A stretch of DNA of 64,000 nucleotides from Desulfobacteraceae bacterium (GCA_003599885.1 QZKW01000044.1:26282-90281); one strand, 5' to 3'; positions 44,773 to 54,328 are shown, counted from the first letter of the stretch. Notes: a model not told the origin generated them from the letters alone. Program-made: numbers and translations.

Positions 44773-45939
44773 ATGAAAACTTTCTCAAGGCTGAGCCGAC
44801 TTCCCCAATATGTTTTCGCATCCGTCAACCAGATTAAAATGGATGCACGGCATGCCGGTGAAGATATTGTAGACCTGGGGATGGGGAATCCTGACCTGGG
44901 AACCCCCCAGCACATTATCGACAAACTCACAGAGGCCGCACAAAAGCCTCAGAACCACAGATATTCGGCCTCGATGGGCATCCGGAAACTGAGAATGGCA
45001 ATTGCGGACTGGTACAAACGCCGTTACGATGTGGATATTGACCCGGAAACCGAGGCCATTGTCACCATCGGCGCCAAGGAGGGCATTTCCCATCTCATGC
45101 TCGTGGCCCTTGGTCCGGGGGATGTCATGCTGTCACCCAACCCGACCTATCCCATCCACCCATATTCGTCCATTATATCCGGGGCGGATGTCCGGTATGT
45201 GCCTTTAGGGCCGGATACGGATTTTTTTGAAAATTTAATCGCCACCACCAAGCAGACCTGGCCAAAGCCCAAGGTTCTTATTCTCAGCTTTCCTCACAAT
45301 CCCACCACCGAAACCGTGGAACTGGATTTTTTTGAAAAAGTGGTGGAATTCGCCAAAGAGCACGATATTCTGGTGGTGCATGATTTCGCTTATGCGGACC
45401 TGGTGTTCGACGGGTATAAGCCGCCGAGTTTCCTTCAGGCCAAAGGCGCGAAAGACGTGGGCGTGGAATTCTTTTCCCTGTCCAAAAGCTATAATATGGC
45501 CGGCTGGCGTGTGGGTTTCTGCGTCGGTAACGCCGAAACCGTATTTGCCTTAAAACGGATCAAAAGCTATCTGGACTACGGTATGTTTCAGCCGATCCAG
45601 ATTGCGTCCATCATCGCCCTCAACGGACCTCAGGATTGCGTGAAAGAAATCTGCGACACCTATCAATCGCGTCGGGACGCCCTGGTAGGTGGTCTTCACC
45701 GGGTCGGGTGGGAAATCACGCCTCCCAAGGCCACCATGTTCGTATGGGCCAAAATTCCCGAGCAATATATCAAAATGGGATCCGTGGAGTTTTCTAAAAT
45801 GCTGATCCGGGAAGCCAAAGTCGCGGTCTCGCCGGGTGTCGGATTCGGCGCATACGGTGATGAGTATGTCCGGTTTGCGCTGATTGAAAACCCGAAGCGC
45901 ATCAGCCAGGCAGTCAGGGGAATTAAAAAAATTCTGTAA
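44773..45939 (+). CDS. Class I/II PLP aminotransferase (AlaC-like)
   Basis: Pyridoxal-phosphate aminotransferase (388 aa), closest in appearance to the AlaC/alanine-type branch. [13 protein letters not shown] near residue 36, [13 protein letters not shown] near 67, [13 protein letters not shown] near 176, and the PLP lysine in [16 protein letters not shown] (near residue 236) are intact. AAGG lies 6 nt before the ATG at 44773, better than the ATG two codons upstream. It begins the operon with hom and thrH, suggesting a role in aspartate-family amino-acid synthesis. Substrate is not certain. Confidence 0.88.
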   Translation: MKTFSRLSRLPQYVFASVNQIKMDARHAGEDIVDLGMGNPDLGTPQHIIDKLTEAAQKPQNHRYSASMGIRKLRMAIADWYKRRYDVDIDPETEAIVTIGAKEGISHLMLVALGPGDVMLSPNPTYPIHPYSSIISGADVRYVPLGPDTDFFENLIATTKQTWPKPKVLILSFPHNPTTETVELDFFEKVVEFAKEHDILVVHDFAYADLVFDGYKPPSFLQAKGAKDVGVEFFSLSKSYNMAGWRVGFCVGNAETVFALKRIKSYLDYGMFQPIQIASIIALNGPQDCVKEICDTYQSRRDALVGGLHRVGWEITPPKATMFVWAKIPEQYIKMGSVEFSKMLIREAKVAVSPGVGFGAYGDEYVRFALIENPKRISQAVRGIKKIL

Positions 45940-45954
45940 TTTAAGGAAATTCTT

Positions 45955-47256
45955 ATGAAAGAAATAAACGTCGGCATTCTGGGTCTGGGGACTGTCGGCA
46001 CCGGAATTGCAAAAATTCTGATCAACAACGGCCCGCTCATCGCCTCCCGCCTGGGCGCGAAACTGGTGTTAAAGAAAGCCGCTGACCTTTATATTGATAA
46101 GGATCGCGGCATCTACTTCGACAAAGACGTTCTCACCACCGATCCCTTTGAAGTGGTCAATGATCCAAAAATCGATATCATCCTTGAGATGATCGGCGGC
46201 CAGACCATCGCCAAAGATCTTATTTTAAAGGCCATTGAAAACGGAAAGCACATCGTCACGGCAAACAAGGCGCTGCTATCATCACAGGGTGGCATGTTGT
46301 TCAAAGCCGCTGCGGAAAAAGGTGTCACCATCGCCTTTGAGCCCAGTGTCGGGGGATGCATGCCCATTATCAAGACTATCCGGGAAAGTCTTGCCGGAAA
46401 TAACATTCAATCCATTTCCGGTATTTTAAACGGCACCTGCAATTATATTCTGTCCAAAATCACCAGTGAAGGTGTTTCATTTGAGGATGCACTGGCCGGG
46501 GCCCAGACGGCCGGATTCGCCGAAGCGGATCCCACGCTGGATATTGAAGGATATGACACCGCGCACAAACTGGCCATTCTGTCATCCATCGCGTTTGGTA
46601 TGGAAATCAACCTCAAGGATATCTATGTGGAGGGCATCACCAGCATCTCTGCCATGGATATTGAATTTGCCCGACAGAGCGGATACCGGATTAAATTGCT
46701 GGCCATCACCAAATTCAGCGAAAACGCCGTGGATGCCAGGGTTCATCCCACCATGATCCCGTTATCCAATCCCCTGTCCCATGTGGACGGGTCTCTGAAC
46801 GCCGTCATTATTTCCGGAGATGCGGTCGGCGACATGATGCTCTACGGACACGGGGCAGGCATGATGCCGACGGCCAGTGCCGCCATCAGTGACGTTATCG
46901 ACATCGCACGGAGCCTCATCAATAACTCCGCTTCATTTGTTCCCATGCAATCGTTCCAGGTGGCACAAATCCGCGACATCCCGTTCCGCTCCATTGATGA
47001 CATATCCTCTTGTTATTATATCCGATTCTCCGCAAAAGACCAGCCGGGCGTACTTTCTAAAATATCCGGAATCCTCGGAAACCATCAGATCAGCATCAAA
47101 TCCGTACATCAGACCGAACAAAAATTAAACGGAGCTGTGCCGATCATGATGCTCACCCATGTCGCAAAAGAAGTGGAAGTCAAACAAGCGCTCGCTAAAA
47201 TTTCATCTCTGGATGCCATCACCAGCAAACCCGTGGTCATCCGGATCGAAGGGTAA
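45955..47256 (+). CDS. hom: Homoserine dehydrogenase
   Basis: NAD(P)-dependent reduction of aspartate semialdehyde to homoserine (433 aa). It has a Rossmann motif GLGTVGTGIAKIL (residues 9-21), TANKALLSSQGGML near 101, GILNGTCNYILSKI near 160, and ADPTLDIEGYDTAHKLAIL near 193 with the catalytic residues. A C-terminal ACT domain (about 345-433, starting YYIRFSAKDQPGVLSKISG) suggests feedback control by threonine. It sits 15 bp after the aminotransferase gene. Confidence 0.95.
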   Translation: MKEINVGILGLGTVGTGIAKILINNGPLIASRLGAKLVLKKAADLYIDKDRGIYFDKDVLTTDPFEVVNDPKIDIILEMIGGQTIAKDLILKAIENGKHIVTANKALLSSQGGMLFKAAAEKGVTIAFEPSVGGCMPIIKTIRESLAGNNIQSISGILNGTCNYILSKITSEGVSFEDALAGAQTAGFAEADPTLDIEGYDTAHKLAILSSIAFGMEINLKDIYVEGITSISAMDIEFARQSGYRIKLLAITKFSENAVDARVHPTMIPLSNPLSHVDGSLNAVIISGDAVGDMMLYGHGAGMMPTASAAISDVIDIARSLINNSASFVPMQSFQVAQIRDIPFRSIDDISSCYYIRFSAKDQPGVLSKISGILGNHQISIKSVHQTEQKLNGAVPIMMLTHVAKEVEVKQALAKISSLDAITSKPVVIRIEG

Positions 47257-47267
47257 AAGGAAAATAT

Positions 47268-47882
47268 ATGCATATTATCTGCTCGGATCTCGAGGGCGTA
47301 TTTGTACCTGAGATTTGGATCAATGTGGCGAAACACACCGGCATTGAATCTCTTAAACTGACCACGCGGGACATTTCAGATTATGATGTGCTGATGAAAA
47401 AGCGCTTGTCTATTCTGAAAGAAAACCGGTTAACCTTAAACGATATCCAGGCGGTAATAAAAAAAATCGATCCTTTGGAAGGTGCTGTGGAATTTCTCAG
47501 CTGGTTGCGGTCCGCCTATCAACTCATCATCGTATCCGATACCTTTGTGGAATTTGCCGGTCCTCTGATGGAAAAACTGGGCAGACCCACTCTGCTTTGT
47601 CATTCTCTGATAGTGGCCCAGGACGGCTCCATCACAGATTACCGGCTGCGGCAAAAAGACGGGAAACGTAAAACAGTTCAAGCTCTGCACAGCTTAGATT
47701 ATAAAGTGGTGGCTTTCGGAGATTCATACAATGACATCAATATGTTAAAAGAGGCGGATGCTTCATTCCTGTTCCGGCCGCCGGCCAACGTGATAAAAGA
47801 GTTTCCGGAGATTCGACCCACCGATGATTACAATCAGCTGAAAGGATGGATCATAGACGCTATAGCGTCCTTTCCACATTAA
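47268..47882 (+). CDS. thrH: ThrH-type phosphoserine phosphatase/homoserine kinase
   Basis: HAD-family enzyme (204 aa) able to replace ThrB by moving phosphate from phosphoserine to homoserine. HAD motif I is altered to SDLEGVFVPE (residues 5-14), as in ThrH where the nucleophilic Asp is followed by LEG. Motif II is IIVSDTF near 90 and motif III/IV VVAFGDSYNDINML near 149. It directly follows hom, as the pathway predicts. The overlapping stop/start with the next gene is TAATG. Confidence 0.92.
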   Translation: MHIICSDLEGVFVPEIWINVAKHTGIESLKLTTRDISDYDVLMKKRLSILKENRLTLNDIQAVIKKIDPLEGAVEFLSWLRSAYQLIIVSDTFVEFAGPLMEKLGRPTLLCHSLIVAQDGSITDYRLRQKDGKRKTVQALHSLDYKVVAFGDSYNDINMLKEADASFLFRPPANVIKEFPEIRPTDDYNQLKGWIIDAIASFPH

Positions 47883-48223
47883 TGCTCGACATTAAAAAAC
47901 AACCAAACGGCGTTGTATTTAAAATTCACGTCCAGCCCAAGGCCTCTAAAAACGTTATTGTGGGCCTGCACGACAATGCGCTGAAAATCAGACTGACCGC
48001 TCCGCCGGTGGACGGAGCCGCCAATAAAATGTGCGTCCATTTTCTGTCAAAAGAGCTGGGGGTTCCAAAATCCGCTATAGAAATTGTCGCGGGCCAGACC
48101 AGCCGCACCAAACATATTTGCATTAGCTTTCCTCCGGATGCCTCCCCCGCCCCATCAATGGATCATCCATCGGAACAATTGATCCGTACCATAAAAAGCC
48201 TGGCGGTCGGAAAAACATCTTGA
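47882..48223 (+). CDS. DUF167 (YggU-like) protein
   Basis: A 113-aa protein of the DUF167/YggU family. VVFKIHVQPKASKNVIVG, then LKIRLTAPPVDGAANKM and the closing VAGQTSRTKHICI are typical. Function is unknown. The ATG overlaps the thrH stop (TAATG), so it is coupled. The C-terminal 30 residues beyond the usual domain end are low-complexity (PPDASPAPSMDHPSEQ). Confidence 0.85.
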   Translation: MLDIKKQPNGVVFKIHVQPKASKNVIVGLHDNALKIRLTAPPVDGAANKMCVHFLSKELGVPKSAIEIVAGQTSRTKHICISFPPDASPAPSMDHPSEQLIRTIKSLAVGKTS

Positions 48224-48271
48224 CACCAAAGAAAAGAGAAAGTATAGATTAATTCTTTAAGAAATCATTGA

Positions 48272-48348
<77 letters not shown>

Positions 48349-48367
48349 AATTTTAAGTAATAAAATT

Positions 48368-48407
48368 AAAGGGCTTGCAAGTATATCAACAACTTGCAAG
48401 CCCTTTT
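48368..48407 (+). terminator. Terminator for tRNA-fMet supplied by element 2
   Basis: AAAGGGCTTGCAAGT and its complement form a 15-bp stem with a 9-nt loop and a short T run, 20 bp after the tRNA. Confidence 0.85.
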
Positions 48408-48652
48408 AATTTATGTCTCAAAAGGCCTTAAAAGGACAGAAAAGGCCTCAAAAATACAAAAAAAGCCTCTTTTTTTCTATCAAGTCCCACACAAAGTCCC
48501 ACACGCATCAACAGGTAAATATTTGACATACAAAATAGATAAATACTTAAATTCACAATATTAATATATTCTATTTTTCATATTAAGATGATAAACTCGT
48601 ATGAAACTTATTTTTTTTTAAAAGGACATTATCTTTTGGAAGAAAGGAATTT
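48408..48652. other. Left end of element 2 with candidate arm sites
   Basis: Two GTCCCAC copies (48484-48490 and 48496-48502) are embedded in ATCAAGTCCCACA, which also appears near the integrase stop at 63445-63455. They are likely integrase arm sites. Short AAAAGGCCT-like repeats lie at 48420-48470. The rest is AT-rich without a gene. Confidence 0.5.
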
Positions 48653-49123
48653 ATGAAAAAGAAAGCATTCTTTTTGTCCCTTGCTGTGACTATCATCTTA
48701 TTATTTGTCTCTTGTGGGTTATCTTCCAAACAAAAAACTTCAGCAGAAGAGTCTATGAAATCATTGCGCAAACTTGCAGCAGCGGTTCAAGTCGGCGTAA
48801 ATTATATTCAGTATAGTTCATTTATTATTGATGCCCAAGCCTTAGTAAATGACTCGTTGACTGTGCTTCCTGAAGGGGAATTAAAGAAAGAAATAAATGC
48901 ATCAATGGAAGCTTATGTTGACGCCCGAAAGGTATGGAGTTGCAAGATAGATCCTTATAATAGTTATCCCGAAACTTTAATTTCAAAATATTCTCTCAAA
49001 AAAACAGGCGTCGATGCTATGTTCCTGCAAGAAAAAGATAAGATAGTTAGCAATGATAAGGCGATAAGTATCATATGGGGGATTGCTCTTATCCATTTGA
49101 ATAAAGCAGAATCTTTGCTTTAA
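48653..49123 (+). CDS. Lipoprotein cargo gene of element 2
   Basis: A 156-aa protein with a lipoprotein signal peptide: a basic start, a hydrophobic core (residues 5-21) and a lipobox-like LFVSC with Cys near residue 22. The mature part is helical and lacks recognisable motifs. AAAGGAA lies before the ATG. It is on the opposite strand to the head genes, at the very edge of the element. Temperate phages and satellites often carry such lysogenic-conversion genes (for example superinfection exclusion), but that role is only inferred from position. Confidence 0.65.
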   Translation: MKKKAFFLSLAVTIILLFVSCGLSSKQKTSAEESMKSLRKLAAAVQVGVNYIQYSSFIIDAQALVNDSLTVLPEGELKKEINASMEAYVDARKVWSCKIDPYNSYPETLISKYSLKKTGVDAMFLQEKDKIVSNDKAISIIWGIALIHLNKAESLL

Positions 49124-49148
49124 AAAAGACTGTAAAGTCAAAAAACAG

Positions 49149-49928
49149 CTAAGGCTTTGCACCATTACGAGCCTTACGCTGTTTTTTTTCGTGATATGTT
49201 TTGTCCTGCTTTTTCTTCTTTTCCTTGAATTTCTCAAGCCGGTCCCTGGCGGCTTCACGGTCCGATTGAGCAAACTCTATCATGGTGACTTCCCCGCACA
49301 TGATTTGATCTCTAATTTTTTTGATTACCCGGTGAACGTATGACTGCCCCACATTCAATATGCTTGAAACTTCCGGACAGGTTAAGCCAAAAACGGAATA
49401 AAGCAGGAAACATTGAATCGATTTCGGCATCGTTACAATTTGTTCACAGTTTGCCGATGCAAGTTTTCGTCGTTTCTCAGCTCCAATGAGTTCAAGAATG
49501 CGCGCCTGTGCTTTGCGATAAAGAGTTGAAGCCCCCACTTTCGAAAGCTCATATTTTACCGCAAGATCCTTGAAACTCATGCGATAAAAAAATCGATCAA
49601 TAAAAACACCTGTTTGTTTTAAATCGGTATTGATGGCGTCAACAAATGGGCTTGGATGCTGATCTGAAAAAGCAGTCTGTTTCAATCCTGTTGGCTTTCC
49701 GCTATCAAAATCAGGCATTGATGCTTCCCTGACTTCTCGCCTATTCCCGTGAGCGATAACCCGCATCAGAGGCTTTATATTCCAATCCACTTCAAATGGT
49801 TGTTTGTTCTCAAAATTGAGATATTGATTTACAAAAAAACAAGGGCTTTTGCAGGTCTTACGATGAGAACATTTTTGACAGGCACCTTCGAAATAAGAAT
49901 CAATTTCTTGCATTGGATCACCAATCAC
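49149..49928 (-). CDS. HTH (sigma region 4-like) regulator coupled to head genes
   Basis: A 259-aa protein. The N-terminus holds a Cys cluster (CQKCSHRKTCKSPC, residues about 18-31) that could bind zinc or an Fe-S cluster. Two HTH-like segments follow: MSFKDLAVKYELSKVGASTLY near 117 and GLTCPEVSSILNVGQSYVHR near 182, the latter resembling sigma-70 region 4. The C-terminus is a very basic tail (KEKKKKQDKTYHEKKQRK). The ATG overlaps the upstream head gene stop by 4 bp. It is the last gene of the structural operon. It may be a late-gene activator or a DNA-binding partner of packaging; I do not recognise a named family. Confidence 0.65.
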   Translation of the reverse strand: MIGDPMQEIDSYFEGACQKCSHRKTCKSPCFFVNQYLNFENKQPFEVDWNIKPLMRVIAHGNRREVREASMPDFDSGKPTGLKQTAFSDQHPSPFVDAINTDLKQTGVFIDRFFYRMSFKDLAVKYELSKVGASTLYRKAQARILELIGAEKRRKLASANCEQIVTMPKSIQCFLLYSVFGLTCPEVSSILNVGQSYVHRVIKKIRDQIMCGEVTMIEFAQSDREAARDRLEKFKEKKKKQDKTYHEKKQRKARNGAKP

Positions 49929-50320
49929 CTAACGATCTGGACAGATGGCATTGATAAATAAGGCCTTAAAATCGCCATGGCCCTTTGCGAATAACGAGGC
50001 AACTCACGATTGTTTGTCAACTTGATGTCTATAGGAATAAAAGAACGTGCGTTTTGGGAATCCAAATCTTTACGCAATTCATGAAGAGCCTGTTCGCACT
50101 GTGCTTCTTTTAAAGCCTTGATATGATGGGCTTCAGTGGGATCAATTGCTAAATCAAGTTCATTGATTGATCTGAATGCAGTGGTCAGTGCTGCACCCTT
50201 GATGGGCTCGGACGCGGAAAGAAATTTGTCTGAATACAACCGGGTTCCGAAATAGGCTGTCGCATCATTCAGCGAAATGAAGGAATTATAGTTGCTGGAA
50301 GGATAAACAGTTATCGCCAT
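49925..50320 (-). CDS. Head-completion (gp6/DnaT-like) protein
   Basis: A 131-aa protein resembling phage head-completion or head-tail adaptor proteins with a DnaT-like N-terminal region: SLNDATAYFGTRLYSDKF, then AALTTAFRSINELDL (helical, residues about 17-58) and QALHELRKDLDSQ. Such proteins close the portal so that a tail can dock. It follows the cement-like protein gene and is coupled to the HTH gene. Confidence 0.7.
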   Translation of the reverse strand: MAITVYPSSNYNSFISLNDATAYFGTRLYSDKFLSASEPIKGAALTTAFRSINELDLAIDPTEAHHIKALKEAQCEQALHELRKDLDSQNARSFIPIDIKLTNNRELPRYSQRAMAILRPYLSMPSVQIVR

Positions 50321-50419
50321 ATCTGAAACACCTCATGATAAAAATCCAGGCAGGAGAAAGGCGGGCCGTCCGTCTTTCCATTCCGTACAGCACGTTCTCT
50401 CCCTGGCCTGGAATTATTT

Positions 50420-50827
50420 TTATTTGGAAAGGTAGCAGGAATAATTTATCCCGGTGGCAATGGTGCCCGAAACGGTGCAATACACCCGCACATAGGGGTA
50501 GATGGTCCCGTTCTTTTCATTGGAAAAGGGTACTTTATACCGTCCGGTGCTGCTGTCCTGATCACCGCCGAGGACTTCCGCCGCCCCGAGTTCCAGAATG
50601 GCAAGGTCTTCATAGGTATCTGCAAAATCCTCTTTGGTAGAGCCTTGCAGGGCGATTTTATAGAGTTCGTCATTATTCGCAATTTCAATAGCCGATACAT
50701 CAACGATCATGTGGCCTTCCACCAGCCCGTCGCCAAGGTCGGGCGCAATGCCGCCGTCGAAATCCGTTCCGGCCGCTGATGCACCAACAAGGCCCTCTTC
50801 GTTTAAAATAAACTCGAAATCTATCAT
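50420..50827 (-). CDS. Probable capsid cement/decoration protein (Bbp16-like)
   Basis: A 135-aa, beta-rich, acidic protein starting IDFEFILNEEGLVGASAAGT. Position straight after the major capsid gene, size and composition fit a Bbp16-type cement protein, but I base this mainly on context. It may stabilise the capsid lattice. Confidence 0.6.
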   Translation of the reverse strand: MIDFEFILNEEGLVGASAAGTDFDGGIAPDLGDGLVEGHMIVDVSAIEIANNDELYKIALQGSTKEDFADTYEDLAILELGAAEVLGGDQDSSTGRYKVPFSNEKNGTIYPYVRVYCTVSGTIATGINYSCYLSK

Positions 50828-50856
50828 TTGGGGTACTCTCCTATATTATATTGGGA

Positions 50857-51768
50857 TTAAGCGTTTTTGACGCCGTACAATCTGGCCGCTGCTTTCGGAT
50901 GGAAGACGGCAAGGCCGCAAATCCATTCGATCAGGGTTTCATAAAAAGTCCGGGTCAACCCGAGATCCACCACGTCCATGGTGCCCGCCTGAAGCCCGCA
51001 CACGTTTTCGGCAACGCCGAATTTGACCGCATAAAGCGAAGTCGATGCAGCCACACCGCCGCCGGGATTGTCTTCAGTAAAAGGCAGGATATCATTCCCG
51101 TCTTTGTCCTGTTCAATGACGCCAATGGGCACACCGGCATAGGCGGCAATTTGACGCCCGAAAGCATCGGAAACGACTTCCTGGGCCTGGCCTGCTGCAC
51201 GGATCAGCTTATTGATTTTCCGCCGCATGGTTTTGTTCATAAAAAGAACGTCCGGCCCGCCCTGGACACCATCAATCAGGCTGTCAACCATGTCCAGAGT
51301 CAGGGTATCCCCGCCGCTGGTTGAACCGGCAGCAATGGCCTGGGCACCAGTCAGGCGGTTTTCAAGACCGTCAAATGAATTCGGGTCCGTCGCATTGTCA
51401 CCCTTGAAAAAGTTTTTGGTATATTCCAGGGCGCAACTTTTGGCCTTCATCGCATCATAAATGGACCGGAGATTATTTACGTTTCCCTGGGTTTTCACTA
51501 GGGCCCGGTCCACCGGGGAAATACCTCCCAAAATATACAGGGCTTCCACCTGGGGATTAACCACACCTACAGAATCAACGTAATCCTCATTGATTCCCCG
51601 GAAAGCGATTCCAGGGAGCGTCTTTTCCTGATTGTATTTGTATGCCTGGCCGTTCACGTCAAAAAACGGCAGGCGCTCCAATACCGGGGAGACAGACGGA
51701 AAAATTTCAATGACGCCCCGCTGAAGGGGATCTTGGACAAGTTTTGCGGCTTCAAGCAAAGTAAGCAT
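50857..51768 (-). CDS. Phage major capsid protein
   Basis: Capsid subunit (303 aa), likely HK97-fold. N-terminal LTLLEAAKLVQDPLQRGVIE, a central region with GLENRLTGAQ and LTLDMVDSLIDGVQGGPDVL (spine helix and P-domain-like), DVLFMNKTMRRKINKL near 180, and a beta-strand-rich C-terminus (LYAVKFGVAENVCGLQAG, DLGLTRTFYETLIEWICGLAV). There is no N-terminal propeptide or protease gene nearby; a scaffold gene lies directly upstream. It occurs between the scaffold and cement genes as in head modules. Confidence 0.85.
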   Translation of the reverse strand: MLTLLEAAKLVQDPLQRGVIEIFPSVSPVLERLPFFDVNGQAYKYNQEKTLPGIAFRGINEDYVDSVGVVNPQVEALYILGGISPVDRALVKTQGNVNNLRSIYDAMKAKSCALEYTKNFFKGDNATDPNSFDGLENRLTGAQAIAAGSTSGGDTLTLDMVDSLIDGVQGGPDVLFMNKTMRRKINKLIRAAGQAQEVVSDAFGRQIAAYAGVPIGVIEQDKDGNDILPFTEDNPGGGVAASTSLYAVKFGVAENVCGLQAGTMDVVDLGLTRTFYETLIEWICGLAVFHPKAAARLYGVKNA

Positions 51769-51783
51769 ATTGTTTTACCTCAT

Positions 51784-52212
51784 TTATTTTTTTTGTTTTC
51801 CATACCCCTGGGCCATAATCGCCTGGGGCCTCATGTTTTTAAAATCAGCTGGCGTTTTCCCAGCCGGCCGTTTCGTATCAATTCCGTCCGGGGCCTGCTG
51901 ATTGAAAAGCCCTTTTTGGGTTGCATTTTGGATCCATTTTATTTTTTGTCCGGGTGGAAGGTCCGGAATGAGATCCCTCATTTCTTCAGGGACCGACTCA
52001 ATGAACGAATCCGCAAATTCTTTCAGTTGGCTTTCCGAAAGTTTGCGCTTTTCGATTTCCTGATTCAGACGGCTTAATGGTATTTTGTCCTTATCTTCGG
52101 TTTTTTCGTGTCCGGTCACGTCAAGGAAAAATTTTCCGTCTTTTTCAACGTAAAGCGATTGAATCCCTGGCTCTAAGCCTTCGAGTGAATCGATTGAAAA
52201 TTGTAATGTCAT
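51784..52212 (-). CDS. Phage scaffolding protein
   Basis: A 142-aa protein. The short N-terminal part has LYVEKDGKFFLDVTG (residues about 20-34), then a charged helix (LSRLNQEIEKRKLSESQLKEF) and a Lys/Gln/Gly-rich basic tail, the usual layout of small scaffolding proteins. It lies between portal and capsid genes. It would set capsid size, a key feature if this is a satellite. Confidence 0.75.
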   Translation of the reverse strand: MTLQFSIDSLEGLEPGIQSLYVEKDGKFFLDVTGHEKTEDKDKIPLSRLNQEIEKRKLSESQLKEFADSFIESVPEEMRDLIPDLPPGQKIKWIQNATQKGLFNQQAPDGIDTKRPAGKTPADFKNMRPQAIMAQGYGKQKK

Positions 52213-52227
52213 TTTTGGTTCTCCATT

Positions 52228-53559
52228 TTACGCCTGGGCAGGCGAATTGTTTTCATGTTTGAATAAAGCGTTTTCCTCTTTGATCTTTTGGAGCGCTGCC
52301 TTTGCTTCTTCGCGGGTTCGAAGTTCCGGGTTTCGCTCCATAGCCACGTCCACCGGACTTAAAACGCCCAAATCAATCAATGACGCCCATGTTTCCGCCT
52401 GATCTTTCGGGGAAATTTCCGGTTTTGGATCGTAAAAATCTATATTGATTGATGCTTGTTCACTGAATTTCTTTGACGGGTTATGGACGTTCCATATGAT
52501 CCGGATCAATTCAAAAAGCTGCTGCTCATATCGCCGCCAAAGAATAATATCATCACGCCTGAGTTCTTCGAGTTCCCTTGAACCGGCAACCTTTGCAAGT
52601 CCGGATTCTCTGACGGTCTTCGTGCTGAGAGTGGAAGCGGATAAACCATTCAGGACGGCTACCTGAGTGATTAAAAACTCAATGGCGCTGATGATTTCTT
52701 TAATCGGCGCTTTTTGACTTTCAAACCCGATGGCACCGTCTTCAGGAAGTTCAACCATTGTTCCTGGATTGACGCCTATTGACGCGCCCGTTTGTTTGCC
52801 CTTACGAATCCAGCCGACTCCGAAACCTTGCATCCGGATAATATAGAGAAGGTCCGTCAATTTTTCGTTGATGGCTTCCTGGGCGTTTATGAGGTCATCA
52901 CCGCCGGAAAGCCAGAAATCAGAAGTCGGGCACCGGTCAAACACCGGCAGGAATGGCAGGATATTATATGGATTGAGTTCTTCTTTGATCACATTCCCGA
53001 GATAGTCCAGACGCTTGAATGCTTCAGCAGTCCATACTGAATATTCAACTTCATCCTGCTTACCGCTTTCCGGGTAATGGGTAATCATCACAGCTTGAAG
53101 GTCTTCTGGGGTGTCACCAGTCGTCACGTCCAGAACGTCACCGGTCAGAATATCAAGATCGATGGAGCCCTTACGCCATACCGGACGGATTAAGACGGTC
53201 TTACATAGTTTGACATACCGGGAAGCCGCTTTCATTTTGACGCTTAAACCGGAGCTTTGACAAATGGCCTGAAAAAATTCCACGTCCTTGTCGGAGCCTT
53301 TCAGTTCGCGCACTGCATCACGGGCATAGACGGCGGCAAGGGAATTGATAAACTTTTTGACGATATTAACGAAGCAAGGGGTTATTGCATCAGGGTTTGA
53401 AAAGATTGTGGCAATATGGTCAGAGATATAATCAAGCTGGACATCATGATAAAAGTCTAAACGCTTGGCGGTATTGTTTTTGCGGGCAGTGTTTGCAGCC
53501 TGGTCGATCTCCATGTTGAGCTGCTTGAATAATCCTGGGACGACTGATTGAAATAACAT
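52228..53559 (-). CDS. Phage portal protein
   Basis: Dodecameric ring subunit at the capsid vertex (443 aa). The stem/clip region includes GDDLINAQEAINEKLTDLLY (near 219), then LNGLSASTLSTKTVRESGLA (near 300), the long helix ELRRDDIILWRRYEQQLFEL and a C-terminal block DFYDPKPEISPKDQAETWASL. It is shorter than many portals but complete from end to end. It lies in the head operon upstream of the scaffold gene. Confidence 0.85.
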   Translation of the reverse strand: MLFQSVVPGLFKQLNMEIDQAANTARKNNTAKRLDFYHDVQLDYISDHIATIFSNPDAITPCFVNIVKKFINSLAAVYARDAVRELKGSDKDVEFFQAICQSSGLSVKMKAASRYVKLCKTVLIRPVWRKGSIDLDILTGDVLDVTTGDTPEDLQAVMITHYPESGKQDEVEYSVWTAEAFKRLDYLGNVIKEELNPYNILPFLPVFDRCPTSDFWLSGGDDLINAQEAINEKLTDLLYIIRMQGFGVGWIRKGKQTGASIGVNPGTMVELPEDGAIGFESQKAPIKEIISAIEFLITQVAVLNGLSASTLSTKTVRESGLAKVAGSRELEELRRDDIILWRRYEQQLFELIRIIWNVHNPSKKFSEQASINIDFYDPKPEISPKDQAETWASLIDLGVLSPVDVAMERNPELRTREEAKAALQKIKEENALFKHENNSPAQA

Positions 53560-53777
53560 AGAAATTTTCTATTGCCTCCATGAGAATAATCTATGCTATT
53601 AAATGAACTTTTGGCGTTTTGCAATAAAAAAATTAAAAATATTTAATTATTCCTTATGCTTATTGAATTATATTCAAGTTTTTTAAATTTTAGGAAAAGA
53701 TTTATCTTGATAATACTATAAAATTTATGAGAAAAATTAATGACATATAAATTTAAAGTCTAAAAAGTGAGAATTTT
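53560..53777. other. AT-rich divergent promoter region
   Basis: A 218-bp gap between the portal gene (minus) and the zinc-ribbon cargo gene (plus), very AT-rich. It presumably has divergent promoters. I see no coding feature. Confidence 0.5.
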
Positions 53778-54275
53778 ATGGCTGAAATGACAGAAAAGGA
53801 AGCGATACAAGCTATGGCAGAGCGAAGTGCTTTGCTTGAAAAAATACCTGAAAGAAAAAAGATAGAGAACTCGACCGACACAACATCAAATTTATTAAAA
53901 TGCCCGGATTGTGGCAAAGACGTTTCGAGGAGAGCCGCTGCCTGCCTGCATTGTGGTTGCCCAATAGAAGCCGTTCTTGCCGATCAAGAACAAGCTGAAA
54001 CAAACATAACACCTAAATTATGTCAAACATGCGGACAACCGACCAATGTCAATTGGGGACCGTCTCTTGATTTTGTAGTTTGTGAAAATTGCATGAAACC
54101 GCCTAAAGCAGACAAAAGTATAGAGACTGGACCAAAATGCCCACATTGCGAGTCTAAATCCCATCATAAAATTTCTTTCAAAAACAAAGTCGGTGCTGGC
54201 TTGCTTTTTGGCCCGTTCGCAATTGTTCATGCCGGCAAAACCTTCAAATGCGATAAATGCGGATTTAAATGGTAA
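53778..54275 (+). CDS. Multi-zinc-ribbon cargo protein
   Basis: A 165-aa protein with three or four Cys-x2-Cys pairs: CPDCGKDVSRRAAACLHCG (near 42), CQTCG...CENCM (near 82-105), CPHC (near 121) and CDKCG at the C-terminus. A Gly-rich hydrophobic bit, GAGLLFGPFAIVHAG, could contact membrane. I do not recognise a family beyond zinc ribbon. It is transcribed against the head genes, between terminase and portal, so it is a cargo (moron) gene. Confidence 0.65.
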   Translation: MAEMTEKEAIQAMAERSALLEKIPERKKIENSTDTTSNLLKCPDCGKDVSRRAAACLHCGCPIEAVLADQEQAETNITPKLCQTCGQPTNVNWGPSLDFVVCENCMKPPKADKSIETGPKCPHCESKSHHKISFKNKVGAGLLFGPFAIVHAGKTFKCDKCGFKW

Positions 54276-54328
54276 ATGATAACATAAATTAATAATTAAC
54301 GGGTTGATGAATGGAAAGGACTCACATC

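Noticed and set aside
48408..48480. CRISPR-like short repeats (AAAAGGCCT...)
   Set aside because: Units are under 12 bp, irregular and without spacers of constant length.
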